Below are positions 61,136 to 64,000 of a stretch of DNA of 64,000 nt, one piece after another. The stretch covers positions 248,001-312,000 of the forward strand of contig NZ_RHIB01000001.1 in assembly GCF_003710255.1 (NCBI RefSeq). The letters run 5' to 3'. Position 1 is the stretch's first letter, and every line of letters begins with the position of its first letter. The position numbers and the translations under genes were made by a program. Below the pieces are notes generated by a model that saw nothing but the letters and a program-made list of their open reading frames with translations, had not been told where the DNA came from and did not search any database. The stretch is from Alteribacter keqinensis (lineage in GTDB: Bacteria > Bacillota > Bacilli > Bacillales > Salisediminibacteriaceae).

Positions 61136-61955
61136 AAGATGGCTGCAGGAAGATATAGGGTTTGCTGATATTACAAGCGATGCCATCTTTTCATCAGAGG
61201 AAAAAGCGTCAGCAGACTACATTGCAAAAGATGATGGGATTTTCTGCGGGAGAATGATTCTTGAAACTGGCTACGGACAGCTTGGTCTTCAAACGGACGT
61301 TACTGTATATAAACAAGACGGCGAACGTGTGGTAAAAGGAGACATTATCGCTTCGGTTAAGGGATCGGTCAAGGACATTCTCATGTCAGAACGGGTGCTG
61401 TTAAACCTTATTCAGCGTCTTTCCGGTATTGCAACGGCAACCAATCAAGCGGTTCTGGAACTGGAAGGATACAACACAGCTGTTTGTGATACACGAAAGA
61501 CGACGCCGGGCCTCCGTATGCTTGAAAAGGCAGCAGTAAAAGCAGGGGGCGGAAAGAATCACCGTTTCCGCCTCGATGATGCAGTGATGATTAAAGACAA
61601 TCACATTGCAGCATGCGGTTCTGTTAAAGAAGCGATCGGACGGGCAAAAAAGGCGGCAGGTCACATGGTGAAAATTGAAGTGGAGGTCGAATCCTTTGAT
61701 GCACTCACTGAGGCTTTGGAAGCTGGAGCCGATGTAATCATGTTTGATAATGTCATTCCCGAAACGGCGAAGGAATGGATGACTTTTATTCCTGATCATG
61801 TAGTTGCAGAAGTGTCAGGGAGCATTACCCTGGAAGTGCTTAAAGATTACGCCGAATCCGGCGTACACATGATCTCTATGGGTGCGTTAACCCACTCGGT
61901 TAATGCCTTTGATATCAGTCTTACTTTTCATGAAAAGAGTGGTGATTTCAAGTGA
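61104..61955 (+). CDS. nadC: Nicotinate-nucleotide pyrophosphorylase (QPRTase) NadC
   Basis: The protein has 283 residues. Conserved EDIGFADITSDA near the start, DTRKTTPGLR, KNHRFRLDDAVMIKDNH, and VEVES with the Glu and Asp of the phosphoribosyl site. Converts quinolinate and PRPP to nicotinate mononucleotide. It shares four bases with nadA (GTGA). Confidence 0.96.
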   Translation: MNQWILKPMLERWLQEDIGFADITSDAIFSSEEKASADYIAKDDGIFCGRMILETGYGQLGLQTDVTVYKQDGERVVKGDIIASVKGSVKDILMSERVLLNLIQRLSGIATATNQAVLELEGYNTAVCDTRKTTPGLRMLEKAAVKAGGGKNHRFRLDDAVMIKDNHIAACGSVKEAIGRAKKAAGHMVKIEVEVESFDALTEALEAGADVIMFDNVIPETAKEWMTFIPDHVVAEVSGSITLEVLKDYAESGVHMISMGALTHSVNAFDISLTFHEKSGDFK

Positions 61956-63061
61956 GTGTACTCGAAAGTTTTTTACAGCAGCACCCGGTCATACCTGAAT
62001 TTTACAAACAGCAGTCTGACGAGGAACTAATTGAATTAATTGAACGTGTAAAAAAAGAAATGGAATCCCGCCTTTATTTACCCGGTCATCATTATCAAAA
62101 AGATGAAGTCATTCAATTTGCAGATGATACGGGAGATTCTCTGAAGCTCGCGCAGCTGAGCGCAGATAATGGAAAGGCTGATTATATTGTTTTTTGCGGG
62201 GTGCATTTCATGGCTGAAACCGCAGACATCCTGACAAGCAGTCACCAGCTGGTCATTCTGCCGGATATGAGGGCAGGGTGTTCAATGGCAGACATGGCCG
62301 ACTATTCTCAGACGGAAGAGGCATGGCGTGTCCTCACATCCCAATACGGCGATACGATCATTCCCCTTACCTATGTAAATTCAACAGCGGAGATTAAAGC
62401 ATTTGTCGGGAGGCATGGGGGAGCGTGTGTCACATCCTCAAATGCGAAACAGATCGTAAAGTGGGCACTTGAACAGAAGAAAAGAATCTTATTTTTACCC
62501 GACCAGCATCTGGGGAGGAATACGGCATTTGACTTGGGAATTCCTCTCAAACAGATGCGCGTTTATAATCCTGGTACAAAGATGCTTGAGGGGGATCAGA
62601 AGGGACTGGATGAGGTACGGGTTCTTTTATGGAAAGGTCATTGTTCCGTTCATGAAAATTTCAGAATGGACCATGTAAGGAAATTTCGTGAGGAAGAGCC
62701 GGACAGAAACATCCTCGTGCATCCTGAGTGTACCTGGGATGTGGTACAGGCAAGCGATTATGCCGGATCTACAAGCTACATCATTGAAAAAATCCGGACA
62801 GCTCCCAATGGCAGCAAATGGGCAATCGGTACAGAGATGAACCTTGTAAAACGATTAATCAACGCCAACCCTCACCTGGATATTGTATCTGTGAATCCAC
62901 TTATGTGTCCGTGTCTCACAATGAACCGTATCGATCTTCCCCACCTGGCCTGGGCACTTGAATGTGTGGCGGAAAACAAGCCCGTTAACACGATCAATGT
63001 CCCGGCGGACGTCGCCGGAGACGGGAAGCTGGCCTTGGAACGGATGCTGGCGTTAGTTTGA
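61952..63061 (+). CDS. nadA: Quinolinate synthase NadA
   Basis: The protein has 369 residues, Bacillus type. The three cluster cysteines are in AGCSMADMA, KGHCSVHE and LMCPCLTM, matching the 4Fe-4S ligands of B. subtilis NadA. GHHYQKDEV is the conserved start. GTG 61952 overlaps the nadC stop. The operon nadB-nadC-nadA ends with a terminator. Confidence 0.96.
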   Translation: MSVLESFLQQHPVIPEFYKQQSDEELIELIERVKKEMESRLYLPGHHYQKDEVIQFADDTGDSLKLAQLSADNGKADYIVFCGVHFMAETADILTSSHQLVILPDMRAGCSMADMADYSQTEEAWRVLTSQYGDTIIPLTYVNSTAEIKAFVGRHGGACVTSSNAKQIVKWALEQKKRILFLPDQHLGRNTAFDLGIPLKQMRVYNPGTKMLEGDQKGLDEVRVLLWKGHCSVHENFRMDHVRKFREEEPDRNILVHPECTWDVVQASDYAGSTSYIIEKIRTAPNGSKWAIGTEMNLVKRLINANPHLDIVSVNPLMCPCLTMNRIDLPHLAWALECVAENKPVNTINVPADVAGDGKLALERMLALV

Positions 63062-63107
63062 AAAATTGTTCAGTTTGCATTTCCTGATTTCAGTAAAAGA
63101 AATTAAA

Positions 63108-63145
63108 ACAGCACCCGGAGGCCGTGAGTTCTTCGGGTGTTTTTC
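63108..63145 (+). terminator. Terminator of nadBCA
   Basis: CACCCGGAG pairs with CTTCGGGTG, with one mismatch, followed by TTTTT. Confidence 0.75.
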
Positions 63146-63321
63146 ACGCTCAATGATTCACATAATTTTAAATAGTATAAATTTATTTACAATTCAAAAA
63201 CAGTTCCCTATAATGAAACTGAACGATTGCTCAGTCAGGGCGGCCTTATTGTCATTAAAGGCTGATTGTGTAACCATTGCTGCAGAAAAGCGGTGCTTTG
63301 AGCTGTACCGAGTAACTCACT

Positions 63322-63459
63322 GAAGAGGCGGCGGACCTTCGCATGATGATTGCCGGCACCACCATGGAAAGCAAAGGAATTCGGAAACATCAAGAGTTCT
63401 TCAACAAGATAGAAATCCCTAAACCAGCAACTTTCCTGAAAAAGCTAACAGAAAAATGA
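63322..63459 (+). pseudogene. Remnant of a larger gene (C-terminal 45 codons)
   Basis: A frame of 45 codons with clean protein character (LRMMIAGTTMESKGIRKHQE, then IEIPKPATFLKKLTEK) is cut on the left by a stop just before it and has no ribosome site. It reads as the tail of a helical protein, not identified. It lies in the 445-base gap between nadA and the acyl-CoA dehydrogenase gene. Confidence 0.5.
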
Positions 63460-63506
63460 AAGCCTTTACATTTGAGTAATTAGAAGCCATACAGGGAGAG
63501 GATCAT

Positions 63507-64000
63507 ATGGATTTTTCACTAACAAAAGAACAACAGATGATTAAAGAAATGGTAAGAGATTTTGCTAAAAAGGAAATTGAACCAAAAGCAGATGAAGTCG
63601 ACCGCACTGCCCGTTTCCCGGAAGAAACATTCAAACGTATCGGAGAACTGGGCCTTCTTGGGATCCCATTCCCGGAAGAATACGGCGGATCTGGCGGAGA
63701 TACGATCTCTTATGCCCTCGCTGTTGAAGAGATCGGAAAAGCATGCGGAGGAACGGGACTGAGCTATGCTGCAGCCGTATCACTGGGTGCGTCTCCTCTT
63801 TATTATTTCGGTACAGAAGAACAAAAACAGGAGTACCTCGTTCCTATTGCAAGCGGTGAAACACTCGGGGCATTCGGTCTGACGGAACCTAATGCAGGCT
63901 CAGATGCAGGAGGCACCCAGACACGGGCTGAGTTGCAGGGAGACCATTACATTATAAACGGTGAAAAATGCTGGATTACAAACACCGAATATTCACGTAT
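63507..64000 (+). CDS. Acyl-CoA dehydrogenase (3' end missing)
   Basis: The first 164 codons are in the window. MDFSLTKEQQMIKEMVRDFA at the start, FPEEYGGSGGDTISYALAVE and the FAD-binding GLTEPNAGSDAGG, WITN motif identify the acyl-CoA dehydrogenase fold. It removes two hydrogens from an acyl-CoA in beta-oxidation or branched-chain catabolism; the specific substrate is not clear. ATG 63507 follows GGGAGAGG. Confidence 0.93.
   Translation, partial: MDFSLTKEQQMIKEMVRDFAKKEIEPKADEVDRTARFPEETFKRIGELGLLGIPFPEEYGGSGGDTISYALAVEEIGKACGGTGLSYAAAVSLGASPLYYFGTEEQKQEYLVPIASGETLGAFGLTEPNAGSDAGGTQTRAELQGDHYIINGEKCWITNTEYSR

Noticed and set aside
63066-63323. 85-residue open frame after nadA
   Set aside because: It runs through the nadA terminator, and has no ribosome site or recognisable domain.
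1-64000. CRISPR arrays, tRNA, rRNA, prophage modules
   Set aside because: No regular spaced direct repeats of CRISPR size, no cloverleaf or rRNA signatures, and no phage structural genes were noticed. A tool-based scan would be needed to be certain.

Overview
The window looks like a chromosomal segment of a spore-forming member of the Bacillaceae, probably from a saline or alkaline setting. This is inferred from the gene set: splAB spore photoproduct repair, YkoFEDC with a TPP riboswitch, YtrABC-type genes, BmrCD, TreP with TreR-like boxes, NiaR/NadS-nadBCA, the CydA/CydB/CydS bd oxidase, strong AGGAGG ribosome sites, frequent GTG/TTG starts and U-rich hairpin terminators. No rRNA, tRNA, CRISPR array, prophage or intact insertion sequence was recognised. 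The species cannot be fixed from the sequence alone.

Layout. 1-4.5 kb: the end of an HTH-NosL regulator, a YtkA-like His-rich lipoprotein, bioY behind a BirA-type operator, a small gene broken by an in-frame stop, chrA, and an MntP-like pump. 5.0-9.6 kb: an arsenic island of two converging units. One is arsC-arsD-arsA-HesB-like; the other is arsR, a DUF318/ArsP-type permease and a 33-residue Cys-Cys peptide gene not previously obvious. No ArsB or Acr3 is present. 9.7-16.3 kb: small membrane proteins, a 3D-domain cell-wall protein, a methyltransferase, a GNAT, a VOC protein and a GAF kinase/NarL regulator pair. 16.5-18.4 kb: an isolated set of three pilin-like genes. 18.4-28.6 kb: methionine aminopeptidase, DUF421 protein, Pro/Gly-rich protein, RsbR paralogue, LysM-CAP protein, TerC and a run of GNAT/phosphatase/racemase/lipoprotein genes. 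28.6-32.6 kb: TPP riboswitch and ykoFEDC, an ECF importer for thiamine precursor.

32.7-43.1 kb: nucleotidyltransferase, splAB, a phasin-like protein with an ABC1/UbiB kinase, treP with its promoter and operators, the ytrA-ytrB-permease operon with its operator, an epimerase and an ElaA-type GNAT. 43.4-45.6 kb: a 58-residue Cys-rich protein coupled to a peptidoglycan amidase, then a decayed IS4-family transposase whose ribosome site lies in a perfect hairpin, next to one copy of a dispersed GC-rich repeat. 45.6-51.4 kb: cydABS, an AhpD-like protein, a LuxR regulator with a degenerate receiver, and an ECF sigma/anti-sigma pair. 51.5-55.9 kb: bmrC-bmrD behind a leader with two short ORFs and two terminators, the architecture of a translation-sensing attenuator. 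56-64 kb: SDR, CcdA-like protein, niaR/nadS divergent from nadBCA, a gene remnant, and the start of an acyl-CoA dehydrogenase.

Two kinds of non-genic structure recur. One is a dispersed GC-rich repeat family with at least seven copies. The other is a strict 21-bp tandem repeat at 23.2 kb. The most interesting observations are the bmr leader, the ArsB-less ars island with its Cys-Cys micropeptide, the Cys-rich protein/amidase pair, the pilin cassette, the interrupted small gene, and the dispersed repeats.
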